A stretch of DNA of 64,000 nucleotides from Lachnospiraceae bacterium UBA7196 (GTDB lineage: Bacteria; Bacillota; Clostridia; Lachnospirales; Lachnospiraceae): the NCBI GenBank assembly GCA_002490835.1, contig DKUU01000042.1:118513-182512 (forward strand), written 5' to 3'. Below are positions 1 through 9,656 of this stretch, piece after piece. Each line of letters starts with the position of its first letter. Position 1 is the first letter of the stretch. A model generated the notes under the pieces. It was not told the origin of the DNA. It ran no database searches and saw nothing but the letters and a program-made list of their open reading frames with translations. The position numbers and the translations under genes are program-made.

Positions 1-841
1 CCAGCCTCCCTGTGGGGACAGTTCCCACAGCCGGCAGCTTCACCGTACCGTCTGCATTCCACTCAAGCGCAAACTCCTTCTGCGCAAATATCTGCGTCCA
101 GCCGGTCAGATTCTGATTTTTCTCCGTACCAGCGTAAGCCTCCCGATAAGAAAGTCCGCTAAAAGCATTGATAACGGGATCGACCAAATCATTCCTCGCT
201 TTAAAAGTATAGAGGTTTTCTTTTCCCTCCCCCTCAAAAATACGCGCGAGATCCTTCTGGACCGGCGACTGCCCCGGCGCATAATATCCGATCGTACCAA
301 GAGAAAAATCATAGGTACCACCGTTCGCTAAGGTAACATGCGCCGTTCCGGGTACAATATCCAGAATGACAAAGGGCTCCGCATTATGCTCCTGTACGAC
401 CTGCCCTATGCCACCGAGGGACTGTCTCTCCTTCGCCAGCACTTCAGGCGCGGACATCCGGCCCGGCACCACATAGAGTCCCGTCACCACGAGCGCAGCC
501 GCCACCGCGACCGCCGTCGCCCGCCCGAAGATTTTCTTCACAGAGACGCGTTTGCGCGGCACATAGGCTGTAACCTTCGGCATCTCCTCTATCCGGCGTT
601 CGTTCTCTTCACGCAGCTCTTTTACCAGCGCCCGCAGCTCTTTTTCCGCCTGCGCGCTGCCGCTGTCGGTCGTTCCTACGGACGCATCCGCACTCTTTTT
701 CTGCTTCGACGACCGGATGCGCCAGAACGCGGCAAAGGCCGCCGCCGTTCCTACCAGAAACGCCAGAAAAACGACAATCGGGTGAACCGGCTTTTTATCT
801 GTCTTTCGCCGCATATTCATTTTTGATACGTTTTTCCCCAT
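1..841 (-). CDS. Membrane protein of the pilus locus, 3' end cut by window edge
   Basis: The frame is open from an ATG at 841 to the window edge without a stop, so only the first 280 codons are seen. An AAGAGGG ribosome binding site 8 bases upstream sets the start and overlaps the stop of the upstream giant pseudopilin gene (13-base gap), so the gene is the last visible member of the type IV pilus operon. The protein has a basic N-terminus, a hydrophobic segment at about residues 19-40, a charged Glu/Lys-rich helix (about 64-87, possible coiled coil), a second hydrophobic segment (about 106-125) and then a soluble domain. I do not recognise the family. Its position suggests a pilus accessory or anchoring role, which is inference only. 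Confidence 0.75.
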   Translation of the reverse strand, partial: MGKNVSKMNMRRKTDKKPVHPIVVFLAFLVGTAAAFAAFWRIRSSKQKKSADASVGTTDSGSAQAEKELRALVKELREENERRIEEMPKVTAYVPRKRVSVKKIFGRATAVAVAAALVVTGLYVVPGRMSAPEVLAKERQSLGGIGQVVQEHNAEPFVILDIVPGTAHVTLANGGTYDFSLGTIGYYAPGQSPVQKDLARIFEGEGKENLYTFKARNDLVDPVINAFSGLSYREAYAGTEKNQNLTGWTQIFAQKEFALEWNADGTVKLPAVGTVPTGRL

Positions 842-854
842 AAACTATACCCTC

Positions 855-3800
855 TTATTCATTTACCTTCGTCCAGCTTGTCGCACCGTCCGTCCATTCG
901 TAAGTGGCAAATTTCTGTGCTTCATAATACTTATTAATAAATATGATTCTGTGAACATTTCCAACACGCTCATATTTTATTCTCGCACTATCTTTTATCC
1001 ATGTAGTTGTATTCCCGACCTCATCAAATGCCACATGGCTGTCATTGCCATCAATTTTAACCACGCCGCCCTTAAACGGGAAACTATCCTCCGACGGCAA
1101 CGGGAAATACATCTTGTAAGGCTTTCCGTCTATCATGAAATTCTCCAGATTAAACTCCATATTCCTTTCCGTAATAGCTGTGCCGGATCTGGAAAATGAC
1201 CACTTTTTATCATCCTTGCCGCACTGATAGATACCATAGGAATACGTGCGGATTTTTTTCTCCCCCGGAAGGAACTCCTCCACAAACGGCTCTACCTCCC
1301 AGACTTCCGGTTTCGAGACATAGTGATATTTGATATAGGCAAACGTAACCTGTTTCGCATTGCCCCATTGGTCCGCACCCGCTACCGTCATGCCGCCAGC
1401 GGTCTGCCACTCCATATTATTCATATCCGGAAACTGCGGACTCTTCTCCATCTCCGACGGAAGCGGGAACATTGCTTTTCCCGTAAACCGTTCATGGTTG
1501 ATATCCATGGTAAATTCCGAAGTAATCTTCACATGGATCGTACTCTCGTCAAACTCATAGTAGCGCAATTTCCGCTCCGCATAATAGTCAAAGCCCTGAT
1601 AGCCGACAATCTCATAGTCTTTGTATCTCTCATTCTTATATAACATACCGGGAACAATACGATAACTGCCGCAGGCCTTAAGTCTTCTGCCCTGATCATT
1701 TACCTGCATAAAGGGATCGCCGCCGGGACTAACTGACACCGCGCCGTCCCCAAACGATTTGCTTCCCTGATAAGACATCGTGTCCTCATCGTAATAATAA
1801 ATTTTATTCCACTCAGACTGACCTTCCTCCTGTCTGTAGGTGCTGTAAACCATACCGTCCATACCTGCATTGCCTTCGATATTCTCGTATGGAGAAGTGC
1901 CATCCAGTTTTGCGGGTGCTATCTTCTCAACGAGACGGTCTCCGCTGTAAACATTGACGGTATCATAGTAGATGTTTTTCCCCCGATATTCCTCTCCCTT
2001 ATAGCAAAAAGTAACCATTGGTCGATCCAGCTTGGCGTAATACACCTTACCGTGCCGGTATTTCGTTCCGGTATACCCTTCCGCCGCAGTATTACCCTTT
2101 ATATTCTCAGAATACTCCTTCCAGATCGTCTCATTGTCATCCGCAGTACCGCCCTGCCCCTCTATATATCCTTCATCCGGTACTGGGAAAATTGCCTGTA
2201 TATAGAAGGTATAACTTCCGTTCAGATCCAGATCGAACAGGTCGGGACAGATACGGTAGTTTGCGCCGCCGCCGATGGTAAAATGCAGCAGTATCCTGTC
2301 CTCCATCTTTTTGGGTCTGGAATTATCCACCACACGAATAGCCGTCAGATACTTCGGGTAGTCTGTAGGCAATCCCTTACGGATCGATTCATCCAGCGTC
2401 TGCTCCCCATATTTTAGCTTGCCGCCGTACGGTTCCGCATCCTCTTTCCCTTTCACCACCTTAAAGCTGATAGCGCCCGGCACCCAGCCGGAAGGCCTGC
2501 CGTAAGTGTTGTCGCACAGAGCTAACAGCGAAAGCGCCTGCACCACAAAACCGTGCGTGACATTTTCATCTGAAGTCGGCGCAGTCGACGCAATCTTAAG
2601 CGTTACGCTGTTCGGTGCCTGATCTTCAAGAGTCGCATAATCCACATTATAGCCGTTGGGCTCATATACGCGCCATACTTCACTCCTTCCGCGCGGATTT
2701 CCCGTATACGCTACCTGTTTATCAATCGTAGTGTCCTCGCCGCAGACGCTGCAGACTTCCTCCAGCTTATAGCCCTGCACATCCGCAGTGATCGTATAGG
2801 TGCCGCCCGGCGATACCAGATAGGTATCCCCTTCTTTATCCGCATTTGCCGCCAGATTGACCGTCCTGACCCGTTTGATATGAACCGTCACGGAGCAGGT
2901 AGCCGGCAGGCCGTCCGATCCCACCGCGTTGGTCGTAATCTTGAGCTTAACGTCTCCCCCCGGTTCGTCTGTCGCTACTTTTAAGATTCCGTTGGCCGCA
3001 TCCGTAAACTGCGTGCCGCCCGAAGGACTGTTCGATGTTTCGACAGACCATGTAACGCTCCTGTCCGTCACGTTCTCGCCCGTCACTTTGGGCGTGGAAA
3101 AATGATAGGTCTCGCCGGGCTCGATAATAACGCCAAAATCTCTGGCCGCTACGGAGATGGTCTTTCTCTTATTGACCGGATCGAGTTCCGCGTCGTTAAC
3201 GCCCACCTTATTGCGGATGGTAACGTTGTTAGAGGTGACATACTCTTTTACGCCGTCCACAAAAGTCAGAGAAAGCTGCACCACCCGCTTCTCCTCCAAC
3301 TGACTTAAATCCACCGAAAAATCCGTCACGCGCGTGGCCAATACCACCCAGTCAGGATTCGTGGGATCAAAATTCGGAAAATGAATGTCCGCCGTTTTCA
3401 CATGCGTATCCGGATCGACAGCCAACTCCGTATAATAAAGCTTCTCGTCATCCTTGCTCCAATAAAACTGATAGTGCTTATTTCCGTTTCCTTCCGCCAC
3501 CTTTACGGTAGGCGCGCCGCTGGGATCCACATTTTCTTCCACCACACCGTTAATCATAACAAGACTCTTATCCTTAGGCGTAAAGGAAAACTCCGCGTCC
3601 TTCAAGGCATTCTCCTTTGTCGTCCCGCCTGCGTCAAAACCTGTATAGGTCACGCTTCTGGTGGTGTCGATCAGCAGGTCCGACATCTGATTGAGGGCAA
3701 GCTGCGATTCCTGCTGGACGTTGATATCGCTGTTTCCCGCCGCGTAGCTTCTGGAGCCGACCAGAATAAACCCGCACACCGACGCCACGACGATGGACAG

Positions 3801-3857
3801 GATCGCCACCGCGATCAACAATTCCACTATGGTAAAACCTTTCTGATCTCTTTTCAT
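855..3857 (-). CDS. Giant minor pseudopilin (PilW-like, 1000 aa), candidate pilus-tip adhesin
   Basis: The N-terminus is a class III prepilin signal: a short basic leader ending in Gly7, a cut before Phe8 (GFTIVELLIAV), glutamate at position 5 of the mature protein and a long hydrophobic helix. PilD-type peptidases cleave and methylate such proteins. Minor pilins are usually under 250 residues. Here about 770 residues follow the pilin-like part: Ig/BIG2-like beta-rich repeats (about 230-400) and a large Tyr/Gly-rich beta region with no sorting signal. ATG 3857 is preferred because AGGA lies 7 bases upstream; ATG 3863 two codons earlier has no properly spaced site. The gene follows a 184-residue pseudopilin in the same operon. 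A tip adhesin or surface-contact role is inferred from size and class. Confidence 0.85.
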   Translation of the reverse strand: MKRDQKGFTIVELLIAVAILSIVVASVCGFILVGSRSYAAGNSDINVQQESQLALNQMSDLLIDTTRSVTYTGFDAGGTTKENALKDAEFSFTPKDKSLVMINGVVEENVDPSGAPTVKVAEGNGNKHYQFYWSKDDEKLYYTELAVDPDTHVKTADIHFPNFDPTNPDWVVLATRVTDFSVDLSQLEEKRVVQLSLTFVDGVKEYVTSNNVTIRNKVGVNDAELDPVNKRKTISVAARDFGVIIEPGETYHFSTPKVTGENVTDRSVTWSVETSNSPSGGTQFTDAANGILKVATDEPGGDVKLKITTNAVGSDGLPATCSVTVHIKRVRTVNLAANADKEGDTYLVSPGGTYTITADVQGYKLEEVCSVCGEDTTIDKQVAYTGNPRGRSEVWRVYEPNGYNVDYATLEDQAPNSVTLKIASTAPTSDENVTHGFVVQALSLLALCDNTYGRPSGWVPGAISFKVVKGKEDAEPYGGKLKYGEQTLDESIRKGLPTDYPKYLTAIRVVDNSRPKKMEDRILLHFTIGGGANYRICPDLFDLDLNGSYTFYIQAIFPVPDEGYIEGQGGTADDNETIWKEYSENIKGNTAAEGYTGTKYRHGKVYYAKLDRPMVTFCYKGEEYRGKNIYYDTVNVYSGDRLVEKIAPAKLDGTSPYENIEGNAGMDGMVYSTYRQEEGQSEWNKIYYYDEDTMSYQGSKSFGDGAVSVSPGGDPFMQVNDQGRRLKACGSYRIVPGMLYKNERYKDYEIVGYQGFDYYAERKLRYYEFDESTIHVKITSEFTMDINHERFTGKAMFPLPSEMEKSPQFPDMNNMEWQTAGGMTVAGADQWGNAKQVTFAYIKYHYVSKPEVWEVEPFVEEFLPGEKKIRTYSYGIYQCGKDDKKWSFSRSGTAITERNMEFNLENFMIDGKPYKMYFPLPSEDSFPFKGGVVKIDGNDSHVAFDEVGNTTTWIKDSARIKYERVGNVHRIIFINKYYEAQKFATYEWTDGATSWTKVNE

Positions 3858-3914
3858 ACGCATTTCCTTCCCCCGCTATCTGCCTCACACACCACCGACG
3901 CAACTACCTTCCGC

Positions 3915-4469
3915 TTACGGCACCGCCTTAAGTTCGGCCTTACCTGTAAGCTCCGTCAACGTGATCTCATACTTCTTGCTGCCACCCTCCACATAAATCA
4001 CCTCGTAGAGAGGGTTGCTTCCATCCGTTGTCAGGCCGCCGGTCGCCCGGTCAAACCTGATCTGTATCTTATCTCCCGCCGTAAGCTCCGTTTTGGTGCC
4101 GGTTTTGGGTTTATAGGCCACAAACACCCTTTTGGGGCCTACCTTCTGCGGCTCTGACTCCACATAGTCTCCGGCGCTGTTATCCCAGACATACATCTTT
4201 GTGTACACATTTTCATTCGACGCGTCCCGATACAGCTCCATGTAGGCCGCCGACTTTCCCATTGTCGTCACCTTGCAGTCCGCAATGGAACGCTGGATGT
4301 CATTGGCGGTACTTTTTGCGTTAGCGCTAAAAATCAGGATGACGGAAAAGAACACCGTCGTCAGAATGACTGCCATAATAGCAAGCACAATGACCAGTTC
4401 CATCAAAGAATAACCATCGTTATTAAAATAACAACTTCTATTATTTCTCCCTCTATGCAGTTCGCTCAT
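3915..4469 (-). CDS. Minor pseudopilin with type IV prepilin signal
   Basis: A prepilin peptidase site is visible: Gly19 before Tyr20 in DGYSLMELVIVLAIM, with glutamate at mature position 5 and a hydrophobic helix of about 20 residues. The rest (about 140 residues) is a soluble domain with no family I can name. Length (184 residues) is normal for a minor pilin or GspH/FimT-like pseudopilin. ATG 4469 has a weak AGAGAG upstream; an in-frame TTG at 4490 has AAGGAA at good spacing, so a seven-residue longer leader is possible. It lies between two giant pseudopilin genes, consistent with a minor-pilin priming or tip complex. Confidence 0.8.
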   Translation of the reverse strand: MSELHRGRNNRSCYFNNDGYSLMELVIVLAIMAVILTTVFFSVILIFSANAKSTANDIQRSIADCKVTTMGKSAAYMELYRDASNENVYTKMYVWDNSAGDYVESEPQKVGPKRVFVAYKPKTGTKTELTAGDKIQIRFDRATGGLTTDGSNPLYEVIYVEGGSKKYEITLTELTGKAELKAVP

Positions 4470-4582
4470 GTTATATCTCTCTGCACTCAAACTTTCGTTT
4501 CCTTCCTGCCATTTCCTATATGATCAGTTTCCTGCCGCAGCTCTTTCCCAGCCTTTTGAAACCTCTGTCCCCTGTACAAAGT

Positions 4583-7207
4583 TTACTTCTTGATCCAGTT
4601 CATGTAACGCACGATCTCGCTGTAGTCGAGCGCCAGATTGCCCGCATCGTCCACATCGGGCGCCTGCGCGCCGTTTAAGAGGCTGCCGCCGGCATTGTGA
4701 AACATATCGATCGGTTTTCTATTATCGCTTGCCGGATCGGTCGGATCGGCCGCATTATAAAACTCGCTGTCTGCCTGCAGCACATCTGCCAGCTCCGTCC
4801 CGCCAAGTTTGATCGTACTGCCGCCGGTCACGGTGATCTTTCCTTTGGCGATGATCAGACCGGTAAAGTCGCGGTCCACCGTCACGTCGCCTAAGCAGAC
4901 GAGGAGTCTTAACTTCGTCGGATCGACTCCGGTAATTCCTGACAGGCTCACAGAATCCTTCGCAAGATGCGCCTGCAGACCTGTTGACGTTTTATAAGTA
5001 ACATGCGTTTTTCCACCATCAAGTCCGTCCAGATAATCCTCGACATTGTCCGTGCTGCCGCCCGACTCCTTACATTTGATAATGCTCTTAAACACATACT
5101 CCGACGCGGCGACAGGATCATAATCCGAAGGAAGCTCGGGATTTGCAAAAGCAGGAACCGACCCGTCCTCCATGAGATTATAAACCAAACTCGTATATTC
5201 CTTCTTGATATCCGCAATCAACGTGCCTACGGCCGCGTCATCCCTGTCACTTGTCACTTCCTCTGCGTTTTCGCCAGTTTCCGTGTAAGCGTCAGGATCG
5301 ACAGGCGCCGCCGGATCTGTACCGCCGTCTGGCACACTGCCGCCTTCCGGCGTCCCCGTCAGATTTAAGGTCGTCTGATCGATACCTGTCAACAACGTCA
5401 CACCGCTGTCCGTAAGCGCGCTGCTAATCAGGCTGTTGCCTAAGATCGTGTACTCTGTCTTTGCATCCTCAAAATCCCCGAGCTGGAAGCCGCCGGAGAG
5501 ATATCTGTTAAAATAGGTATCCACTTCTTCCCTGTTGGCATGGAAATCATAGTACTGCACGAAATACTTTTCCGCGGTGTCCTTATCCATGACCAGATAA
5601 TAGTAAAGCAGGGTGCCGCCTTTATAAGGCGCATAAACCTTGCGGATATATTTCATATCTTCCGCGTCGTTCGCCTTACCGTCCACCGGGCTTGCCCCCA
5701 AGCCCATCTGCCGCAGCGTCTTGCCGCCGAGACGATAGACCTTCCTGTCGAAATCCACTTCCTTGAAATCACTGCCGTATGCAGTCTTAAAATCAGTAAT
5801 ATCGCTTTCCTTGTCGCCATTGATCGGGTTTTGGCCGATTTCGCTCTCCCCTTCCAGCGTACCGATGCACTCCGCAGGTACCAGATAGGCTACCTGACCG
5901 CCCTTGACGGCGATGGATTCGCCCATCATTACCGGCACCGTCTGTACCTTATTGGCCGGATCCGCAGGATCTTTCATATAATTTCCGTCACCCGCCGCGT
6001 TTCCGGTAGGCGATCCGATATAGGACCGTCCGGCGATCAACAGTCTCGTCACCGAAGACATATCGACCGTGGAATCCCTTCCGTTTATGATGATAGCGCT
6101 GCTGGCCGCGGAATCCACCGCCATCACTTCTCCCGGCAGCCCGTTAGCGGTAGAATCTCCATAGCCGTAATACTCTTTCGTGAGCGCGACGCGGCTGCCG
6201 ACCCCGTCAAGCGTCAGATCATTGGCCACGTATACCTTACTGTCAAGACTTGCCGTCGCGCTGTTTAAGGTGATATTTTTCGCGTATACACGCGTATCCT
6301 GACCGGCAACATCCCGCACCAGCAGACTGGAAACCGGATCCACCGTAATATCTCCTTTTGAGATTACACGCAGGGCGTTTTCCATCGTCATCTGCGTAGC
6401 GGCGACCGTATCCTTTCCAATCTGAAGACCGCCCTTGCCGGTTTCATCCGCACCCGCATAGATGCTGCCCTGCGTCTTAATGGCGCCGGGAACTTGTACG
6501 TCGATCCCCTTATTGCCGATGAGGGTATACTGATAAAGGGCATCGATGTTGCCGTTGTTTTCAAAGATCAGTTTCGGCACATCCATACAGATGTCCGTCT
6601 TTACAATAGACACCCGGCCGTCATCGGCCATGCAGGAAACATAAATATTTTTAAAAATGATACTGTTATTGTTTACGACTTCCATCAGAGGCAGGCCTTC
6701 GGGATCCGTCAGCGCGTTGCCGTGATCCCACGCTGCCGCGTCAACCCCCTTATCCGGCGTGGTTCTCTGAAAAATGGCAGCATCCACATACTCCTCCAGC
6801 TTTTCCCTGTCATATTGGGTCGTTCCGTACGTCGGATGCTTAAACTTGTCGATCAGGGTATCCATATAGGTGGTCATAAAGACGTTTGTCCGCGCCGCCT
6901 CCGAATCCAGATTATCCCAGTTAGCCAGTACATCCCGGTAAGCCACGCCCACCGCTTCGGCCGATTCCCTGCGCAGTCCGGACATGATCTGCTCCACCAC
7001 TTCCTCCGCGGAGTAGAAACTGTTCTTATTACGGATATCCGCCACCTTGATCATATAGTTCATATAGGCCATCCAGAGCAGGGTGGTAGCCAGAATGCCG
7101 ATCATTGCCATCGCTATGATGACGATGATGATCGCGGCACCTTTGTCATTCATCTTCTTTTTTGTCTGCCTATAAAGCTGTGCCATTTTTATGCCCGCTC
7201 TTTTCAT
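4583..7207 (-). CDS. Giant PilX/GspK-like minor pseudopilin (874 aa)
   Basis: The leader ends in Gly23 and is followed by AAIIIVIIAMAMIGI, a prepilin-type hydrophobic helix. Mature position 5 is isoleucine rather than the usual glutamate, a feature shared with GspK/PilK-type tip pseudopilins. After the helix comes a PilX_N-like stretch (FYSAEEVVEQIMSGLRRE). The middle (about 220-470) is rich in short beta strands with Gly/Asp turns and resembles repetitive beta-solenoid proteins. ATG 7207 is chosen with GGGG upstream; ATG 7186 is an alternative. Tip location of the pilus is inferred from the missing Glu5 and the position beside other pseudopilin genes. Confidence 0.8.
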   Translation of the reverse strand: MKRAGIKMAQLYRQTKKKMNDKGAAIIIVIIAMAMIGILATTLLWMAYMNYMIKVADIRNKNSFYSAEEVVEQIMSGLRRESAEAVGVAYRDVLANWDNLDSEAARTNVFMTTYMDTLIDKFKHPTYGTTQYDREKLEEYVDAAIFQRTTPDKGVDAAAWDHGNALTDPEGLPLMEVVNNNSIIFKNIYVSCMADDGRVSIVKTDICMDVPKLIFENNGNIDALYQYTLIGNKGIDVQVPGAIKTQGSIYAGADETGKGGLQIGKDTVAATQMTMENALRVISKGDITVDPVSSLLVRDVAGQDTRVYAKNITLNSATASLDSKVYVANDLTLDGVGSRVALTKEYYGYGDSTANGLPGEVMAVDSAASSAIIINGRDSTVDMSSVTRLLIAGRSYIGSPTGNAAGDGNYMKDPADPANKVQTVPVMMGESIAVKGGQVAYLVPAECIGTLEGESEIGQNPINGDKESDITDFKTAYGSDFKEVDFDRKVYRLGGKTLRQMGLGASPVDGKANDAEDMKYIRKVYAPYKGGTLLYYYLVMDKDTAEKYFVQYYDFHANREEVDTYFNRYLSGGFQLGDFEDAKTEYTILGNSLISSALTDSGVTLLTGIDQTTLNLTGTPEGGSVPDGGTDPAAPVDPDAYTETGENAEEVTSDRDDAAVGTLIADIKKEYTSLVYNLMEDGSVPAFANPELPSDYDPVAASEYVFKSIIKCKESGGSTDNVEDYLDGLDGGKTHVTYKTSTGLQAHLAKDSVSLSGITGVDPTKLRLLVCLGDVTVDRDFTGLIIAKGKITVTGGSTIKLGGTELADVLQADSEFYNAADPTDPASDNRKPIDMFHNAGGSLLNGAQAPDVDDAGNLALDYSEIVRYMNWIKK

Positions 7208-7278
7208 ACCCAATACCCCGTTATCTGTTACACATACTTTTTCCGGCCATTCCTAATCGTCACAGGTGTTATTTATAA

Positions 7279-8793
7279 TCAGTTCGTCATACTGCCCCCG
7301 ATCACGACCATCCGTTTGTCATCCGGGAACCCATTCACGGCCGCACCCATCTCGTAGAGACTGACTTCCACGTCGTAGATCAGCTCCGTAGCCTCGCCGG
7401 GTCCGGACGGCCGGCCCATAGGGCTGCGCACGCCGTCCAGCGTAAAGATGTTCATGTCACTGGTGCCGCTTAGATCCATAGCGGTTCCATTTACGGTAAA
7501 CTGTCCCGGAAGCTCTATCGACGGCCCGGCATATTTCTCGCCTACCAGATTCAGGCCCAGATTCGTCTTTAAGGAAAAGTTATCCTTCGGTATCGCTGTA
7601 CCGGAATCACTGTTCTTAATCTCAACTTCCACATGATATAACTGTTCCGCCGCCATTAACTGGGGATCCGTGAAATATTCCGGATCCGTCAAATCAGGTA
7701 CTTTCTTCCCCGGATTCATCGGATCGTCTTTTTCTTTCTCATACCGCTGCTTCGCAATCAGAAGATTGATGTCCGCGCCCGACTTATTGTCTATCACGAT
7801 CTTATCGGAACCGGAGCCATATCCGTAGAGCGGATAATAAAAGAGATTGACATTGATCTCTTCTTTGCCGGCCTCATCCACCATTCTGGTGATCTTGCCG
7901 CAGGGCATATCGCTCACCATGACATTTTCGTCCATATAGCCTGATGTGGTCACCTTGACATCCGCGCCGTTTTTGTCCCGATACGTAAACTCGTAAGTTT
8001 CCGTAACTTTCATAACAACCATGAAATGATTGTTCTTATCTTTCTCTGTGCTGTTTTCAAGTTCGATCTTAATCGTGCGGCTGACCTTGGCAAAATGGGT
8101 GGTAAGATTCTTAAACCCAATATAGGACGGCTCATCCGCCTTCCGCAGATCCGCATACGCTTTCTCCACGTCCGCAGCGCCCGCCAAAAGCTTCTCCTTA
8201 ATAGCCGTCTTCATGTCTCCGTCTTCAAAGACGCTCGTCAGCATCGCGTGTCTGATCTTTTCCGTCTCCACAAAGGTTCCATTCTTCTTATCAATACTTC
8301 TGGCATCCGCCAGCGCAGCATCGTTAAATTTCTTATCATGCGTATCCGGCGAGCCCGTGCTGGTATCCGTCCTGTACTCCCTGCCGTCCACCACGATCTT
8401 CGCGTCGAACTTGCTGCCCTGCATGTTCACATCCTTCATGCTGAACACATAGAGGCCGGGGATGAGATTTCCTGAAGGATCCTTCTCCAGCGCGTCCTCT
8501 TCCTTCACGCCGCCCTTGATCAGCCTGCTGTCGATCACATAGAAACCATCCGCAGGCTTATCAAACTGCTCTTTGATCTCCTCAATGTTGTAGGCTTTCA
8601 GTCCCTCCATGATATCCTGCGCCGCCGTGGTAGCCCGCAGAGTCTGTCTGGACTTAATGTTGAGCCTGTTGGATGAGAGAAACAGATTCAAAAGCGGGAT
8701 GACGATAATAGCGAGAATAACAACTGCTATCAAAAGCTCCAGCAGGGAAAAGCCTGCGTCTTTATTCAGTTTTCGGCTTTCTGCTGCTGTCAT
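7279..8793 (-). CDS. Minor pseudopilin (PilV/PilW-like, 504 aa)
   Basis: A typical class III signal is present: Gly14 before Phe15 in DAGFSLLELLIAVVI, glutamate at mature position 5 and a 20-residue hydrophobic helix, followed by the amphipathic helix usual for PilV-like proteins (ATTAAQDIMEGLKAYN). The remaining 440 residues are soluble and unusually long for the class. The start is fixed by AGGAGG six bases before ATG 8793, which discards ten residues of the longer open frame. It is the first of four consecutive pseudopilin genes after pilO, so it probably belongs to the minor-pilin complex that primes pilus assembly. Confidence 0.85.
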   Translation of the reverse strand: MTAAESRKLNKDAGFSLLELLIAVVILAIIVIPLLNLFLSSNRLNIKSRQTLRATTAAQDIMEGLKAYNIEEIKEQFDKPADGFYVIDSRLIKGGVKEEDALEKDPSGNLIPGLYVFSMKDVNMQGSKFDAKIVVDGREYRTDTSTGSPDTHDKKFNDAALADARSIDKKNGTFVETEKIRHAMLTSVFEDGDMKTAIKEKLLAGAADVEKAYADLRKADEPSYIGFKNLTTHFAKVSRTIKIELENSTEKDKNNHFMVVMKVTETYEFTYRDKNGADVKVTTSGYMDENVMVSDMPCGKITRMVDEAGKEEINVNLFYYPLYGYGSGSDKIVIDNKSGADINLLIAKQRYEKEKDDPMNPGKKVPDLTDPEYFTDPQLMAAEQLYHVEVEIKNSDSGTAIPKDNFSLKTNLGLNLVGEKYAGPSIELPGQFTVNGTAMDLSGTSDMNIFTLDGVRSPMGRPSGPGEATELIYDVEVSLYEMGAAVNGFPDDKRMVVIGGSMTN

Positions 8794-8831
8794 CCAATAC
8801 CTCCTGTTATATCGCTCAATCATAACGTCTG

Positions 8832-9644
8832 TTATTCTTCCGTCGCCTCCGCTCCTTCTTCCAGATCGGGCAGATTGCTCTCACTGCGGATCACCCTCGT
8901 GCCGAAAATATTATTCGTGCCCAGAAGCACACCGCCAAAGTCAGGCTCCTCGTACTCCTTGCCCTCCTGATTCGGTATGCAGAACATATTCACCATCGTA
9001 GAACCGTTCAATAATCCCGTCTGCTCATCAAAGACCACCGAAATATTGTCGATGACCATACGATCCGTCTGCATGCAGATATTCTTAACACTGCGCTTTA
9101 AGCCCTCGTAGGAGACCTCGTAATTGAGCGTGGCCCTGCGGTACATCAGATTGTAGGGATTCACGCCGGCAAAGTCGTCCGTATAATCCGGTGTCACCGT
9201 CTCCGCATCCTGCGTCCCCGTCTCATTCTCAAGCTGTTCCACCTGCTCGTACTCGTAGGTAGCGTCGGGCATCTCCTCCTGCTGTGCATCCACCACCGGC
9301 ACCTGCAGCAGAGCGTCTATCGTGAGGGAATTTACCTTCATCGGACACAGCAGCTCCTGATTGATCGCCAAAAGGACCGCGTTTTCCTCGCGCACATCAA
9401 CGGGGAAGAGCTGGTAAATCTCCTCCATCTCCCGCCGCATCTGCGCCGTCTGGCTCTCATAAGTGTCCTTGTTATCAGACTTCGCCTGCAGATCCGCGAT
9501 CCGCTCCTCCAGCTGCTTATTTTCGTCCATTAACGCCTGCCTCTTTTCCATCGTCGGCTGCCAGACGAAAAAGTAAGAACAGACGGCGGCAAGGATTCCC
9601 AGAAATCCAAGCAACAGCAATACCTCTTTCTTTGATACCTTCAT
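8832..9644 (-). CDS. pilO: PilO-like pilus alignment protein
   Basis: The protein has a short cytoplasmic N-terminus, one transmembrane segment (about residues 8-28), a coiled coil (about 32-70, rich in Glu/Gln/Lys) and a C-terminal soluble domain. This is the architecture of PilO, which pairs with PilN in the membrane to align the platform with the actin-like PilM. Sequence similarity to Gram-negative PilO is not obvious to me; the call rests on topology, size (270 residues) and position 12 bases after pilMN. AGGAGG precedes the ATG. A Glu-rich tail closes the protein. Confidence 0.75.
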   Translation of the reverse strand: MKVSKKEVLLLLGFLGILAAVCSYFFVWQPTMEKRQALMDENKQLEERIADLQAKSDNKDTYESQTAQMRREMEEIYQLFPVDVREENAVLLAINQELLCPMKVNSLTIDALLQVPVVDAQQEEMPDATYEYEQVEQLENETGTQDAETVTPDYTDDFAGVNPYNLMYRRATLNYEVSYEGLKRSVKNICMQTDRMVIDNISVVFDEQTGLLNGSTMVNMFCIPNQEGKEYEEPDFGGVLLGTNNIFGTRVIRSESNLPDLEEGAEATEE

Positions 9645-9656
9645 CCTGTACGCCTC

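Noticed and set aside
3381..4157. 258-codon plus-strand frame
   Set aside because: It overlaps two pseudopilin genes on the opposite strand, and the Arg/His-rich composition is typical of a shadow frame.
6494..7357. 287-codon plus-strand frame
   Set aside because: Antisense to the giant PilX-like gene; its His/Arg/Ile-rich composition is that of a shadow and not of a protein.
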